This document shows, one piece after another, positions 8,392-16,756 of a stretch of 64,000 bases of DNA. Made by a program: the position numbers and the translations under genes. This DNA is from an uncultured Acidimicrobiales bacterium. GTDB taxonomy: Bacteria > Actinomycetota > Acidimicrobiia > Acidimicrobiales > Bin134. The stretch covers positions 372,001-436,000 of the forward strand of contig OX638344.1 of NCBI GenBank assembly GCA_951813555.1, given 5' to 3'. Each line of letters begins with the position of its first letter. Position 1 is the first letter of the stretch. The notes beneath the pieces were generated by a model, which did not search any database, was not told where the DNA came from, and saw only the letters and a list, made by a program, of their open reading frames with translations.

Positions 8392-8481
8392 ATGTCGAAG
8401 CGCACTCAGAAACGCAAGGCCAGAGCGCGGCGCAAGAAGGCCAACCATGGGCGCAAGCCCAATGCCGGGCGCAACAGCTAA
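8392..8481 (+). CDS. Ribosomal protein bL37 (actinobacterial small subunit-type peptide)
   Basis: A 29-residue, extremely basic peptide: it starts MSKRTQKRKARARRKKANHG and ends RKPNAGRNS. The lysine/arginine-rich first half followed by KANHGRKPNA is the pattern of the small actinobacterial large-subunit ribosomal protein bL37 first recognised in mycobacterial ribosome structures. The ATG is preceded by GGAGG with a five-base spacer, ideal for strong translation. It diverges from ychF, itself a ribosome-binding factor. Such genes are often missed because of their size. The identification rests on the C-terminal motif, composition and length; a very short protein gives limited evidence. Confidence 0.8.
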   Translation: MSKRTQKRKARARRKKANHGRKPNAGRNS

Positions 8482-8506
8482 ACCCCACCGGTCCACGCCA
8501 TCTCCG

Positions 8507-8911
8507 ATGGGCGCAACAGCTGAGCCTCATTCTGCTTCCCCTCCCAACCCCGCGGGGATGCTGATCTACGACGGCGACTGCGGGTTCTGCACCGCGACCG
8601 CCCGTTGGGCCGAGCGTCGGCTGCGCGACGACTACCAGGTGGTCCCCTCGCAGCAGGTCAACCTGGATGCCCTCGGTCTCACCGACGATGACGTGACCCG
8701 CTCGGCGTGGTGGGTCGGACCCGATGGCACCCGGTGGGGCGAGCACCGCGCTATCGCCGGTGCCCTGGGCGCCATGAGCAGCCCGTGGCCCGCCATCGGC
8801 CGGCTGCTCACCCTCGGGCCGATCAACCCCCTGGCTGGCTGGATCTACCGACTGGTCGCCGGCAATCGCTACCGCATCCGCTGGCCGGGCACTACCAAAT
8901 GCGATAGGTAG
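8507..8911 (+). CDS. DCC/DUF393-family thiol-disulfide oxidoreductase-like protein
   Basis: The protein carries the DUF393 (DCC) signature LIYDGDCGFC near its start, with the CxxC-like pair in DGDCGFCTATARW, and the later RAIAGAL...LLTLGP..PLAGWIY.LVAGNRYRIRW pattern typical of the family. These small proteins resemble thioredoxin folds and are thought to handle thiols or disulfides; their substrates are unknown. The start is uncertain: an ATG at 8507 gives 134 residues, one at 8558 begins directly at MLIYDGD and gives 117, and the frame is open back to 8447 inside bL37. No clear ribosome site precedes any of them. It follows bL37 by 25 bases and may be cotranscribed. Confidence 0.82.
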   Translation: MGATAEPHSASPPNPAGMLIYDGDCGFCTATARWAERRLRDDYQVVPSQQVNLDALGLTDDDVTRSAWWVGPDGTRWGEHRAIAGALGAMSSPWPAIGRLLTLGPINPLAGWIYRLVAGNRYRIRWPGTTKCDR

Positions 8912-8928
8912 CCACGTCGGACAGACGC

Positions 8929-10065
8929 TCAGACCGCGGCGACCTCTTCTACTTGGAAGTCCTCGTACTCCTCGCCGGTGTCCACCCAGTCTTCGAACTC
9001 GATGACGTGAATCTCTTCGAACCGTCGCCGCAGCCAGCCGTCGCCGGCGTCCAGCAGGCCCAGCTTCTTGCAATTGGGCACGATCTTGGAGAACAGGATG
9101 TTCTGGAACGGCTTCTGGTCGGAGGGCAGTGACAAGAAGTTCTCCACCATGGGCCGCACCGGCACGCCCATTCGCTCCCATACCTCCTGGGACAAGAACC
9201 GGTCACGCATCCGCACCGCGGCCTCAAAGGCGAACTCCTGGCGCTCGCGCAGCTCGGGAACGGTGAGCTCGCTGTAGAACTCCTGGAGGCTGAGCACGCC
9301 AAAGGCCACATGGCGAGCCTCGTCGGCCATCACATAGCGCAGGAGCTTCTTGAGCAGGGGCTCGGGAGTGAGCTGGTACATGAAGCCGAAGGCGGCAAGG
9401 GCCAAGCCCTCCACCATGATCTGCATGCCCAGGTAGGTCATGTCCCAGCGGCTGTCATTGATGATGTCGTCGAGGAGCAGCTTGAGGTGGACGTTGATGG
9501 GATAGGAGTCGCCCAGCTTGGTGTCGAGGTACTTGCCGAACACCTCCACGTGACGGGCCTCGTCCACCACCTGGGTGGCGGCGTAGTACTTGGCATCAAT
9601 CCACGGGACCGTCTCAACGATTTTTGCCGTGCAGAGCAACGCCCCCTGCTCGCCGTGGAGGAACTGGCTCATCCGCCACTTGAAGGTTTCCAGGGAGAAC
9701 TCGCGCCACTCAGCCTCGCCCCAACTGTCGGTGGGCAGTCGGCGGTTGTCGGCGCGCTCAAACTCGTCGCGGCTCCCAGACTCGGTGAAAATGTTGAACG
9801 CCTCATAGGGATCCACCTCGATGGACCAGTCCAAGTCGGTTTGGGCGTTCCACTGCGACGTCTTGGCCTTCTCGTAGAGGCGCTCCAGCTTGGGTCTAGC
9901 CCCCTTGGCGTAGTCCCAGGTGAACAGAGCATCGCTGTTGTCTTGGACCGCATGGATTACAGAGGCGACGTCGCTGTTGGTTCGAGAGATATCGACAATG
10001 GTGTCGATATCGTTGACGTCGGCACGGCCCAAGATTTCCTCATCGGTGCGAGCAGACGGAGCCAT
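8929..10065 (-). CDS. Ferritin-like diiron protein with two EX28DEXRH motifs
   Basis: A 378-residue, mostly helical protein. It contains two exact repeats of the diiron pattern Glu-X28-Asp-Glu-Ala-Arg-His: Glu139 with DEARH at 168-172, and Glu219 with DEARH at 248-252. This spacing is known from ferritin-like diiron oxygenases of the AurF/CmlI kind and relatives of ribonucleotide reductase R2. It should therefore bind a two-metal centre in a four-helix bundle. The reaction cannot be told from sequence: N-oxygenation, hydroxylation or desaturation are all possible. The ATG follows GAGGAGG. The SDR gene lies upstream on the same strand with a 75-base gap, so the pair may act together. The tail of about 60 residues is acidic. 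Confidence 0.8.
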   Translation of the reverse strand: MAPSARTDEEILGRADVNDIDTIVDISRTNSDVASVIHAVQDNSDALFTWDYAKGARPKLERLYEKAKTSQWNAQTDLDWSIEVDPYEAFNIFTESGSRDEFERADNRRLPTDSWGEAEWREFSLETFKWRMSQFLHGEQGALLCTAKIVETVPWIDAKYYAATQVVDEARHVEVFGKYLDTKLGDSYPINVHLKLLLDDIINDSRWDMTYLGMQIMVEGLALAAFGFMYQLTPEPLLKKLLRYVMADEARHVAFGVLSLQEFYSELTVPELRERQEFAFEAAVRMRDRFLSQEVWERMGVPVRPMVENFLSLPSDQKPFQNILFSKIVPNCKKLGLLDAGDGWLRRRFEEIHVIEFEDWVDTGEEYEDFQVEEVAAV

Positions 10066-10140
10066 CTCTTCCTCCTCAGCCGCCCTTGGCTGATGCGGCT
10101 TCTTGAATGATACTCCCGACAGGTGGGAATGAGACTTCGG

Positions 10141-10878
10141 TCACTCCAGGGAGTTCAATCCCTCGATGACCACACCGGCGGCCGCTCCTCCGTCCACTGG
10201 CAAGTCGACCCCGGTGATGTGGGACGACTCGTCGGAAGCCAGAAACAGCGCCGCGGCGGCAATGCACTCCAAGGGCACCTCGCCGGGGATGCCGCGATTG
10301 TCCGAGTAGGCCGCGGTCTGGTCCATAAACGACATCATCTGGTCGAACCACTGGGCATACATGGCCGGATTGCCACCGGCGGGACACACGTTGTTGACCC
10401 GGATGCCCGACCGGCCCAGCTCCAGGGCGGCGCAGCGCATCAGTCCCCCAAGGCCGAATTTGCTGGACCCGTAGGCGGAAATCCCGTTCATGCCGATGAG
10501 TCCGTCAATCGAGCTCACGTTCACGATCGAGCCGCCGCCAGCAGCCCGCATCGGCCCGATCACCGCGCGCATGCCTAAGAACGGCCCCACCAGGTTCACC
10601 TCCAGCACTTGGCGGTACACATCGGCCGGAGTGCGCTCGATGGGCCCCATGTGGAGGACGGCGGCGTTGTTGACTAGCACGTCCACCTGATCCATGCCGC
10701 CCACCACCTCGTCCCAGTGGGCTTCGTTGGTCACGTCTAGTTTGACGATTCCCTCCCCATCGGCAATGTCGGTGGCCACCACTGCTGCTCCTTCGTCCTG
10801 GAACATCTGGGCGATGACCGCTCCAGTGCCCCGAGCCGCTCCGGTGACGATCGCTGTTTTTCCTGCAAGCCTTGTCAT
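10141..10878 (-). CDS. Short-chain dehydrogenase/reductase
   Basis: A 245-residue classical SDR. The NAD(P)-binding motif TGAARGTG is at about residues 12-19, NNAA at about 80, and the active-site Ser...Tyr-x-x-x-Lys appears as NVSSIDG...SAYGSSKFG. A conserved Asp follows beta-3 (VATDIADG), which usually favours NAD(H). The catalytic set is complete and the C-terminal ITGVDLPVDGGA is standard. I take the ATG at 10878 rather than the GTG six bases upstream because TAGGGT lies exactly six bases before it and no ribosome site is present. Substrate unknown. It precedes the ferritin-like diiron gene on the same strand, which hints at a shared oxidative pathway. Confidence 0.93.
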   Translation of the reverse strand: MTRLAGKTAIVTGAARGTGAVIAQMFQDEGAAVVATDIADGEGIVKLDVTNEAHWDEVVGGMDQVDVLVNNAAVLHMGPIERTPADVYRQVLEVNLVGPFLGMRAVIGPMRAAGGGSIVNVSSIDGLIGMNGISAYGSSKFGLGGLMRCAALELGRSGIRVNNVCPAGGNPAMYAQWFDQMMSFMDQTAAYSDNRGIPGEVPLECIAAAALFLASDESSHITGVDLPVDGGAAAGVVIEGLNSLE

Positions 10879-10884
10879 GGCCAC

Positions 10885-10890
10885 ACCCTA
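10885..10890 (-). promoter_or_regulatory. -10 box, leaderless SDR start
   Basis: On the minus strand TAGGGT ends six bases before the ATG at 10878. No Shine-Dalgarno sequence is present. The spacing places transcription start at or next to the A of the start codon. Confidence 0.6.
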
Positions 10891-10993
10891 GACACTTCGA
10901 AGCTTCCCAAACTCGCCAGATGACTCAGCGGATGTCGCTGCACTGGGCTAGCCTCTGGAGTCCTACCGAATGGCATCTGACGGAGGGTTTCCG

Positions 10994-12235
10994 ATGCGCA
11001 ATAAGTTCCTGCTCTTGCTCGCTGTTCTGTTGTCTTTGGCCTTGGCGGCCACGGGCTGCGGCAACGACGACGACTCTGACTCGGCACCGGCGCCCACCGA
11101 GGCACCCGCCCCCGATCCCACCGAAGCGCCGGCGCCCACCGAGGCACCCGCCCCCGATCCCACCGAAGCGCCGGCGCCCACCGAGGCACCCGCCCCCGAG
11201 GCTCCTTCCGGGGCCCTGATCACGCTGGATGAAGAATGCGCCGCGTGGGGTGGCATTCAGGCGCCCGACGGCTTCCGGGTGAACATGGTCACCGACATCG
11301 GCAAGGTGGACGACGGCACATTCAACCAGTTCGCCTATGAGGGCATGGTAGGCGCCGCCGAGTGTTTCGGCATCGAGGACACCAGCGTCATCGAGACCGC
11401 TTCAGAGGCCGACTACGACGCCAATCTGAATACCTCGGCCAGCGAGGACCCCGACGTGCTCATTACCGTGGGCTTCTTGCTGGGCACCGACACCATGCTG
11501 GCGGCCGAGGAGAACCCGAACATCAACTACATCGGCATCGACCAATTCCACATGGAGTATCCCGCCAACTACGTGGGCGTGCTGTTCAACGAGCACGAAG
11601 GCGGCTTCATTGCCGGCGCTCTGGCCGCCTCGCTCAGCGAATCTGGGGTGGTCGGCGTGGTTGCCGGACGCGAGGACGTGCCCCCAGTGGTCAAGTTCGT
11701 GAACGGCTACGAGGCCGGAGCCAAGTACATCGACTCCGATATCCAGGTACTGTCGGTGTACAACGAGAGCTTCACCGACCCGGCCAAGGGCGCATCCGAT
11801 GCCCAGCAGTTCATCGGCGACGGCGCTGATGTGATCTTCGGCGCCGGTGGCCCCACCGGCTCGGGCGGTGTGAAGGCCGCTGCCGAGGCCGGAGCCTGGG
11901 GTATCGGCGTAGACCAGGACGAGTACTACACCACCTTCAACGGCGGCTCGGCTCCGGGTTCGGAGTACCTGGCCAGCTCGGCCATCAAGCGGGTGGACCT
12001 CTCGGTGTTCCGCAACATTGGGGCTGCCATCGAGGGCGCGTTCGCCGGAGGCGTATTCGTGCTGACTGCCGAGAACCTCGGCATCACCTACGCCCCGTTC
12101 CATGACGCGGCGGTCAGCGCTGATGCCGCGGCCAGAGTGGAGCAAGTGCGGGCCGGTCTTGCTGATGGCAGCATCACCACCGGAGTATGCGGCATCGACG
12201 GCCTGTTCTTGGGCGAAGGCTCGGCCTGCGACTAG
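10994..12235 (+). CDS. BMP-family nucleoside-binding lipoprotein
   Basis: A 413-residue binding lipoprotein for the ABC importer encoded downstream. Residues 1-21 are a signal peptide with lipobox LAATGC. A 40-residue linker of Ala, Pro, Thr and Glu follows (42-bp DNA repeat at 11089-11199). The BMP domain starts FRVNMVTDIGKVDDGTFNQF, with the D-x-x-FN ligand stretch typical of nucleoside-binding PnrA-like proteins, and later has YVGVLFNEHEGGFIAGALAA and GADVIFGAGG. The ATG follows GGAGGG with a six-base spacer. The following cdd, deoA and add genes make nucleosides the likely cargo. A strong hairpin (12257-12295) separates it from the ATPase gene and may set its expression above that of the membrane parts. 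Confidence 0.93.
   Translation: MRNKFLLLLAVLLSLALAATGCGNDDDSDSAPAPTEAPAPDPTEAPAPTEAPAPDPTEAPAPTEAPAPEAPSGALITLDEECAAWGGIQAPDGFRVNMVTDIGKVDDGTFNQFAYEGMVGAAECFGIEDTSVIETASEADYDANLNTSASEDPDVLITVGFLLGTDTMLAAEENPNINYIGIDQFHMEYPANYVGVLFNEHEGGFIAGALAASLSESGVVGVVAGREDVPPVVKFVNGYEAGAKYIDSDIQVLSVYNESFTDPAKGASDAQQFIGDGADVIFGAGGPTGSGGVKAAAEAGAWGIGVDQDEYYTTFNGGSAPGSEYLASSAIKRVDLSVFRNIGAAIEGAFAGGVFVLTAENLGITYAPFHDAAVSADAAARVEQVRAGLADGSITTGVCGIDGLFLGEGSACD
11089..11199 (+). repeat. 42-bp in-frame tandem repeat in lipoprotein linker
   Basis: Two complete identical 42-bp units (11089-11130, 11131-11172) and 27 bases of a third encode the 14-residue unit APTEAPAPDPTEAP about 2.6 times. It forms the flexible tether between the lipid anchor and the BMP domain. 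Perfect identity of the units suggests recent expansion by slippage. Confidence 0.85.
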
Positions 12236-12256
12236 CCGGTCCTGTCATAGATCACT

Positions 12257-12295
12257 GAATGGCGGCGGCTGAGCAAGAATCAGCCGCCGCCATTC
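12257..12295 (+). terminator. Perfect 16-bp hairpin after BMP gene
   Basis: GAATGGCGGCGGCTGA (12257-12272) pairs base for base with 12280-12295 around a seven-base loop. It starts 21 bases after the BMP stop and ends 39 bases before the ATPase start. No T-tract follows, so it may act as a weak or factor-dependent terminator or as a 3' end protecting the lipoprotein mRNA, either of which would give more binding protein than channel. Confidence 0.7.
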
Positions 12296-12319
12296 GCGTC
12301 CCGCAGCTCTTCCATGCCC

Positions 12320-12325
12320 TAGCCT
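12320..12325 (+). promoter_or_regulatory. -10 box before second importer ATPase
   Basis: TAGCCT lies nine bases before the ATG at 12335, with no ribosome site between. It suggests the ATPase-permease-cdd-deoA block has its own near-leaderless promoter besides read-through from the BMP gene. Confidence 0.4.
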
Positions 12326-12334
12326 GGGCCGTGC

Positions 12335-13879
12335 ATGGCTCAGGCAGGCAACAGCACAGCAAGGCCTGTGCTGGAAATAGAGGGCATCACCAAGACATTC
12401 CCAGGGGTGGTGGCTAACGACAACGTCAGCCTGACCCTGAACCAGGGCGAGATCCACTGCCTATTGGGCGAAAACGGCGCGGGCAAGAGCACCCTGATGA
12501 ATATGGTGTTCGGGCTTTATCGGCCTGATAGCGGAATCATTCGAGTGCGAGGCAAGGAAGTGCATTTCGAGGACTCGGGTGAGGCCATCGCCCAGGGCAT
12601 CGGAATGGTCCACCAGCACTTCCAACTCATCCCCGTGTTCACCGTGGCCGAGAACATCGTCTTGGGCAACGAGATCACCCGAGGTGCGTTCCTCGACCTC
12701 GACACCGCCCGCCGTCAGATCGACGCCCTAGCCGAGCGCTATGGACTGGCCGTGGACCCGGATGCCACCGTGGGCGACCTGTCAGTCGGTGAACAGCAGC
12801 GGGTGGAGCTGGTCAAGGCCCTGTTCCGCGACGCTGATATCTTGATCCTCGACGAGCCCACTGCTGTGCTCACCCCCGGTGAGGTAGACGACTTCTTCGA
12901 GGTGGTGAAGAGCCTCACCCAACAGGGCAAGTCCATCATCTTCATCACCCACAAGCTGCGCGAGGTCCTGGCCGTGGCCGACCGCATCACCGTGCTGCGG
13001 GCTGGGCAAGTGGTAGGGACCACCACCGCCGAGGGAGCAACCCAACAGTCATTGGCCAATCTGATGGTGGGTCGGGATGTGGTGTTCCGGGTGGACAAAG
13101 CCGAGCCCGATCCAGGGGAGTCGCTAATTCGGGTACAGGGCTTGCGGGCCCAAGATGACCGGGGGGTGGAGACGGTCTCCGGCTTCGATGTGGAGGTAAG
13201 GGCCGGGGAGATCTTTGGCATCGCTGGAGTGGAGGGCAACGGTCAGCGGGAGCTGGTGGAGACAATATGCGGAATGCGTCCGGCCACCGGGGGCCGGATT
13301 GAGATGCTCGGCAAGGACGCCACGGGGTGGAGCCCCCGCAAGATCAATGAGCTGGGCGTGGCCCACATACCAGAGAACCGCAGCAAGCACGGGGTAGTGG
13401 CCCAATACTCCATCGCCGACAACCTGGTGCTGAACCGCTACCACCACCGCAAGTTCGCTCGACGAGGAGTACGCAACGGCGCGGCCATCAATGGCGAAGC
13501 AATAGCGCTGGTGGAGCAATTCGATGTTCGCACCCCCGGGGTGGACGTGGCCATCGATACCTTGTCGGGCGGGAATCAGCAGAAGGTGATTGTGGCCCGA
13601 GAGCTAACCGGCGACCTCCAGGTATTGGTGGTAGCCCAGCCAACCCGAGGCCTCGACGTGGGTTCGATCGAGTTCATTCACCGCAAGATCATCGAGCTGC
13701 GAGATCGAGGAGTAGCGGTACTGCTGGTTTCCGCCGAACTAGATGAGATCTTGTCGTTATCCGACCGCATCGGCGTGCTCTACCGGGGCCGACTGGCGGG
13801 AACCGTAGACGCGGACGATGCCACCCGAGAAGAATTGGGCCTGCTCATGGCCACGGGCACAACCGGAGAGCATTCGTGA
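12335..13879 (+). CDS. Nucleoside ABC transporter, double-domain ATPase
   Basis: A 514-residue fusion of two ABC domains that powers the importer. Domain one is complete: Walker A GENGAGKST (about residues 45-53), Q-loop VHQHFQL, signature LSVGEQQR, Walker B ILILDEPT and the H-loop His in ITHKLREV. Domain two has the family's degenerate Walker A (GVEGNGQ), signature LSGGNQQK and AQPTRGLDVGS, which is typical of nucleoside-type YufO ATPases. It overlaps the first permease by four bases (GTGA). Compared with its paralogue at 4456-6015 all motifs of domain one are intact. The start lacks a ribosome site; the TAGCCT nine bases upstream supports it. Confidence 0.95.
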   Translation: MAQAGNSTARPVLEIEGITKTFPGVVANDNVSLTLNQGEIHCLLGENGAGKSTLMNMVFGLYRPDSGIIRVRGKEVHFEDSGEAIAQGIGMVHQHFQLIPVFTVAENIVLGNEITRGAFLDLDTARRQIDALAERYGLAVDPDATVGDLSVGEQQRVELVKALFRDADILILDEPTAVLTPGEVDDFFEVVKSLTQQGKSIIFITHKLREVLAVADRITVLRAGQVVGTTTAEGATQQSLANLMVGRDVVFRVDKAEPDPGESLIRVQGLRAQDDRGVETVSGFDVEVRAGEIFGIAGVEGNGQRELVETICGMRPATGGRIEMLGKDATGWSPRKINELGVAHIPENRSKHGVVAQYSIADNLVLNRYHHRKFARRGVRNGAAINGEAIALVEQFDVRTPGVDVAIDTLSGGNQQKVIVARELTGDLQVLVVAQPTRGLDVGSIEFIHRKIIELRDRGVAVLLVSAELDEILSLSDRIGVLYRGRLAGTVDADDATREELGLLMATGTTGEHS

Positions 13880-15036
13880 GCAGCGTCGGCAACGCCAACG
13901 CCGGGATCGGCCGGGCGGCCGGCCAACTCCACCGGCTGCTCACCGAGGTGTGGCGGCTTCAGCCGCTGTACGTATCGCTCTACGCCATCTTGTTGTCGTT
14001 TGTGGTCGGCGGCGTGCTCATCTCCATCATCGGAGTCAACCCCTTCACGGCCTACTGGGCGCTGTTGCGGGGAATGGTCGGCGGAGGCGAAGAGATCGCG
14101 GGGTCGGTGGCCCGATCGGTACCGTTCATCGGATCGGCCCTGGCCTTGGCTTTCGCCTTCCGGGCTGGGCTGTTCAATATCGGCGCCGAAGGCCAGTTGC
14201 TGGCTGGTGGGATTACTGCGGCCTATGTGGGGGCGCTGTCGTGGATGTCCGACTTGCCCGGCATCGTGGCCATCCCGCTCATCCTCATCGCCGGAACCAT
14301 GGGCGGCGCCATCTGGGGTGGGATACCAGGAGTGCTTCGGGCCAAGACCGGGGCCCATGAGGTGATCAGCACCATCATGCTCAACTCCCTGGTGCTATTC
14401 GGGGTCCGCTGGATGGTCAACTCCCGCGATCCGGTGGTGCTGCGGGACACCGACAGCACCGTTCCCCGCACCGACCCCATCTCCGACACCGCGGTGCTGC
14501 CCGAGCTGGTGGACAGCCAGCCCTCTCTCCACGTCGGCATTTTCGCCCTGGTTGGGATTTGCTTCGTAGTGGCATTCGTGCTCAACCGGACCACCTTCGG
14601 ATTCGAGGTTGGCACCGTGGGATTGAACCCCCACGCCTCTCACTACGCGGGGATCAACGTGAACCGGGTGATCGTGGCCTCCATGGCCGTGTCGGGGGCG
14701 TTCGCCGGCCTGGCCGCCGCCTCAGAAATCTCGGGTACCAACGGCTTCTTCCAGCCGGGCACCTTCTTCCTTATGGGCTTTGACGGCATCGCCATCGCCT
14801 TGTTGGCTCGCACCAATCCGGTGGCCATCATCGCCGCCGCCCTGCTCTGGGGTTCGATGCTGTCGGGGGCGCCGCTGATGCAACAGGAGGCCGACGTCTC
14901 CATCGACGTGGTGAGGATCATCCAGGCCATGGTGCTGTTGTTCGTGGCCGCTGATGCCATCGTCCGGTACCTGTTCCGGGTGCGCGAACTCGACCAGAGC
15001 CCATTCAAGGCCACATCAATCGAGGGGGCAGTGTGA
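13876..15036 (+). CDS. Nucleoside ABC transporter, first permease
   Basis: A 386-residue integral membrane protein of the BPD_transp_2 family with about eight to ten membrane segments. The core FRAGLFNIGAEGQLLAGG (about residues 95-112) and the coupling loop VGLNPHASHYAGINV (about 250-264) are those of BMP-linked nucleoside permeases. It begins at a GTG that overlaps the ATPase stop (GTGA) and ends with a GTGA overlap onto the second permease, so the three are translated as a coupled unit. It is expected to form the heterodimeric channel for nucleosides in the cytoplasmic membrane. Confidence 0.94.
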   Translation: MSSVGNANAGIGRAAGQLHRLLTEVWRLQPLYVSLYAILLSFVVGGVLISIIGVNPFTAYWALLRGMVGGGEEIAGSVARSVPFIGSALALAFAFRAGLFNIGAEGQLLAGGITAAYVGALSWMSDLPGIVAIPLILIAGTMGGAIWGGIPGVLRAKTGAHEVISTIMLNSLVLFGVRWMVNSRDPVVLRDTDSTVPRTDPISDTAVLPELVDSQPSLHVGIFALVGICFVVAFVLNRTTFGFEVGTVGLNPHASHYAGINVNRVIVASMAVSGAFAGLAAASEISGTNGFFQPGTFFLMGFDGIAIALLARTNPVAIIAAALLWGSMLSGAPLMQQEADVSIDVVRIIQAMVLLFVAADAIVRYLFRVRELDQSPFKATSIEGAV

Positions 15037-16343
15037 CCACCGTCGAGAACGCCGCTGGAATCGCCGGAACCTCTGGTGGGGCTCGGCTGGATCGCCAGTC
15101 GGTGAGCGGACTGGTGTTCGGGCTCTTAGGAGTGGCCCTCATCGTTGGGGTGGCCCCAGCAATCAGCAGTTCCAACCGGCGATTCAACTTTGAACCACCT
15201 CCCGACCCGGCGGGAATCGGGTTTGATCCCCCGACCTGGGTGATCGCCATCGGCGTGCTGTTCCTACTCACCGCCGCCCTGGGGTTCGCCCCGCCTGCGG
15301 CGCGGCAGTGGGCCAGCCCGGCCCGGCTGTTGAGCGCTCTGGCCGTGATCCCGTTGGTGCTGGTGCTCAGCCTGGCCCTGTCCGACAACCCCAGCACCAA
15401 CATCGTCAATCTGTTCAACGAATCGCTTGTGCTGGCCACCCCGTTGGCGTTGGGATCGATGACCGGGCTGTGGTGCGAGCGCTCGGGCATCATCAACATC
15501 GGCATCGAGGGCACCATGTTGGCCGGCGCGGGCATTGGCTACATGACCTACGCCACCATCGGCGACGCCCAGTCCACCGCATGGCTGTGGTTCTCCATTC
15601 TCATCTCCGTGCTGGCCGGCGGTCTAGTGGCCGCTCTTCTAGCCGTGCTGTCCATCCGGTTCGGGGTAAACCAGATCGTGGGCGGGGTGGTGATCAACCT
15701 TTTCGCTCTGGGTCTGACCGGTTTCTTGCGCTCGGAGGTGATCGTCAAGAGCGGCATCACCACCGGGGTGGGAACCTCTGAGTTCGGCCTGCCGCTGCTG
15801 TCGAAGATCCCGGTGATCGGCGACCAGCTCTTCCGGGGCCAGCCCATCTACTGGTTGATGTACGTGGTGGTGATCGGCACCTGGGTGGTCATGTACCGCA
15901 CCCCGTGGGGGCTCCGGGTTCGATCGTGCGGGGAGAACCCCCATGCGGCCGAGACGCTGGGGGTCAACGTGGTGCGTATCCGCTACCAGTCGGTGATCTT
16001 GGGCGGATTGATCGCTGGCCTGGCCGGTGCCTGGTTCTCCATGGAGTCGCAGGCTCGTTTCGAGGACAACATGACCAACGCCGCCGGGTTCATCGCTTTG
16101 GCCGCGCTGATCTTTGGCAAGTGGACCCCGTGGGGGGCATTCGGAGGGGCATTGCTGTTCGGGTTCTCCCGAGCGCTGGGCACCCGCCTCCAGTTCCTGG
16201 GGGTGGAGGTGAGCGGTTTCGAGATTCCCAGCGAATTCCTCCAGGCCCTTCCCTTCGTGGTCACGCTGGTGGTGGTGGCCGGTGCGGTGGGCCGGTCGAT
16301 CCCACCGGCGGCCTCGGGCCAGCCCTTCCATCGAAGCAGATGA
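15033..16343 (+). CDS. Nucleoside ABC transporter, second permease
   Basis: A 436-residue permease of the same family, with a longer N-terminal region holding extra membrane segments (about residues 25-130) before the core. That core reads WCERSGIINIGIEGTMLAGA (about 150-169), and the coupling region has SCGENPHAAETLGVNV (about 293-308). The GTG start overlaps the first permease stop. It completes the channel heterodimer. The next gene, cdd, starts 23 bases later, linking uptake directly with cytidine breakdown. The protein is about 130 residues longer than the corresponding permease of the other importer in this window. Confidence 0.94.
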   Translation: MTTVENAAGIAGTSGGARLDRQSVSGLVFGLLGVALIVGVAPAISSSNRRFNFEPPPDPAGIGFDPPTWVIAIGVLFLLTAALGFAPPAARQWASPARLLSALAVIPLVLVLSLALSDNPSTNIVNLFNESLVLATPLALGSMTGLWCERSGIINIGIEGTMLAGAGIGYMTYATIGDAQSTAWLWFSILISVLAGGLVAALLAVLSIRFGVNQIVGGVVINLFALGLTGFLRSEVIVKSGITTGVGTSEFGLPLLSKIPVIGDQLFRGQPIYWLMYVVVIGTWVVMYRTPWGLRVRSCGENPHAAETLGVNVVRIRYQSVILGGLIAGLAGAWFSMESQARFEDNMTNAAGFIALAALIFGKWTPWGAFGGALLFGFSRALGTRLQFLGVEVSGFEIPSEFLQALPFVVTLVVVAGAVGRSIPPAASGQPFHRSR

Positions 16344-16366
16344 TCAGAAATCAGAGATGAGGCCAC

Positions 16367-16756
16367 ATGAGCACAGAGCGGCCGATTCCTTGGGGTGAAC
16401 TGTGGGGCGCAGCCCGGCAGGCTTCCGCAAGAGCGTACGCCCCATACTCCAATCTGTCGGTGGGAGCGGCCGGGCTAACCGAAGATGGCCGGGTGGTGTC
16501 GGGGTGCAACGTAGAGAACGCTTCCTACGGACTCACGCTGTGTGCCGAATGCAGCCTGGTGGGCGACCTGCACCGCACCGGAGGCGGGCGGCTGGAGGCA
16601 GTGGCGGTGACTGATGGCGACGGGAACCCGCTCACCCCCTGCGGACGCTGCCGCCAGCTGTTGTATGAGGCGGGTGGTGCGGGGTGTCGGGTGAATGAGA
16701 CCCACACCGTGGGCGATCTGCTGCCCGGCGCGTTCGGCCCCGACGACCTGCCGTGA
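16367..16756 (+). CDS. cdd: Cytidine deaminase
   Basis: This 129-residue enzyme hydrolyses cytidine and deoxycytidine to uridine and deoxyuridine in the cytoplasm. The zinc site is clear: CAE in TLCAECSL (Cys ligand and proton-shuttle Glu) and PCGRC (two Cys ligands), about 34 residues later. The substrate-binding YAPYSNLSVGAA and GCNVENASYG motifs are intact. The length fits the small homotetrameric class. It follows the nucleoside importer and overlaps deoA by four bases (GTGA), so imported cytidine can be converted to uridine and passed to the phosphorylase. Confidence 0.97.
   Translation: MSTERPIPWGELWGAARQASARAYAPYSNLSVGAAGLTEDGRVVSGCNVENASYGLTLCAECSLVGDLHRTGGGRLEAVAVTDGDGNPLTPCGRCRQLLYEAGGAGCRVNETHTVGDLLPGAFGPDDLP

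Noticed and set aside
8467-8521. 13-base direct repeat GGGCGCAACAGCT at the bL37 end and 42 bases later
   Set aside because: Too short and isolated to mean more than chance or a small duplication; it does not settle the start of the DCC protein.
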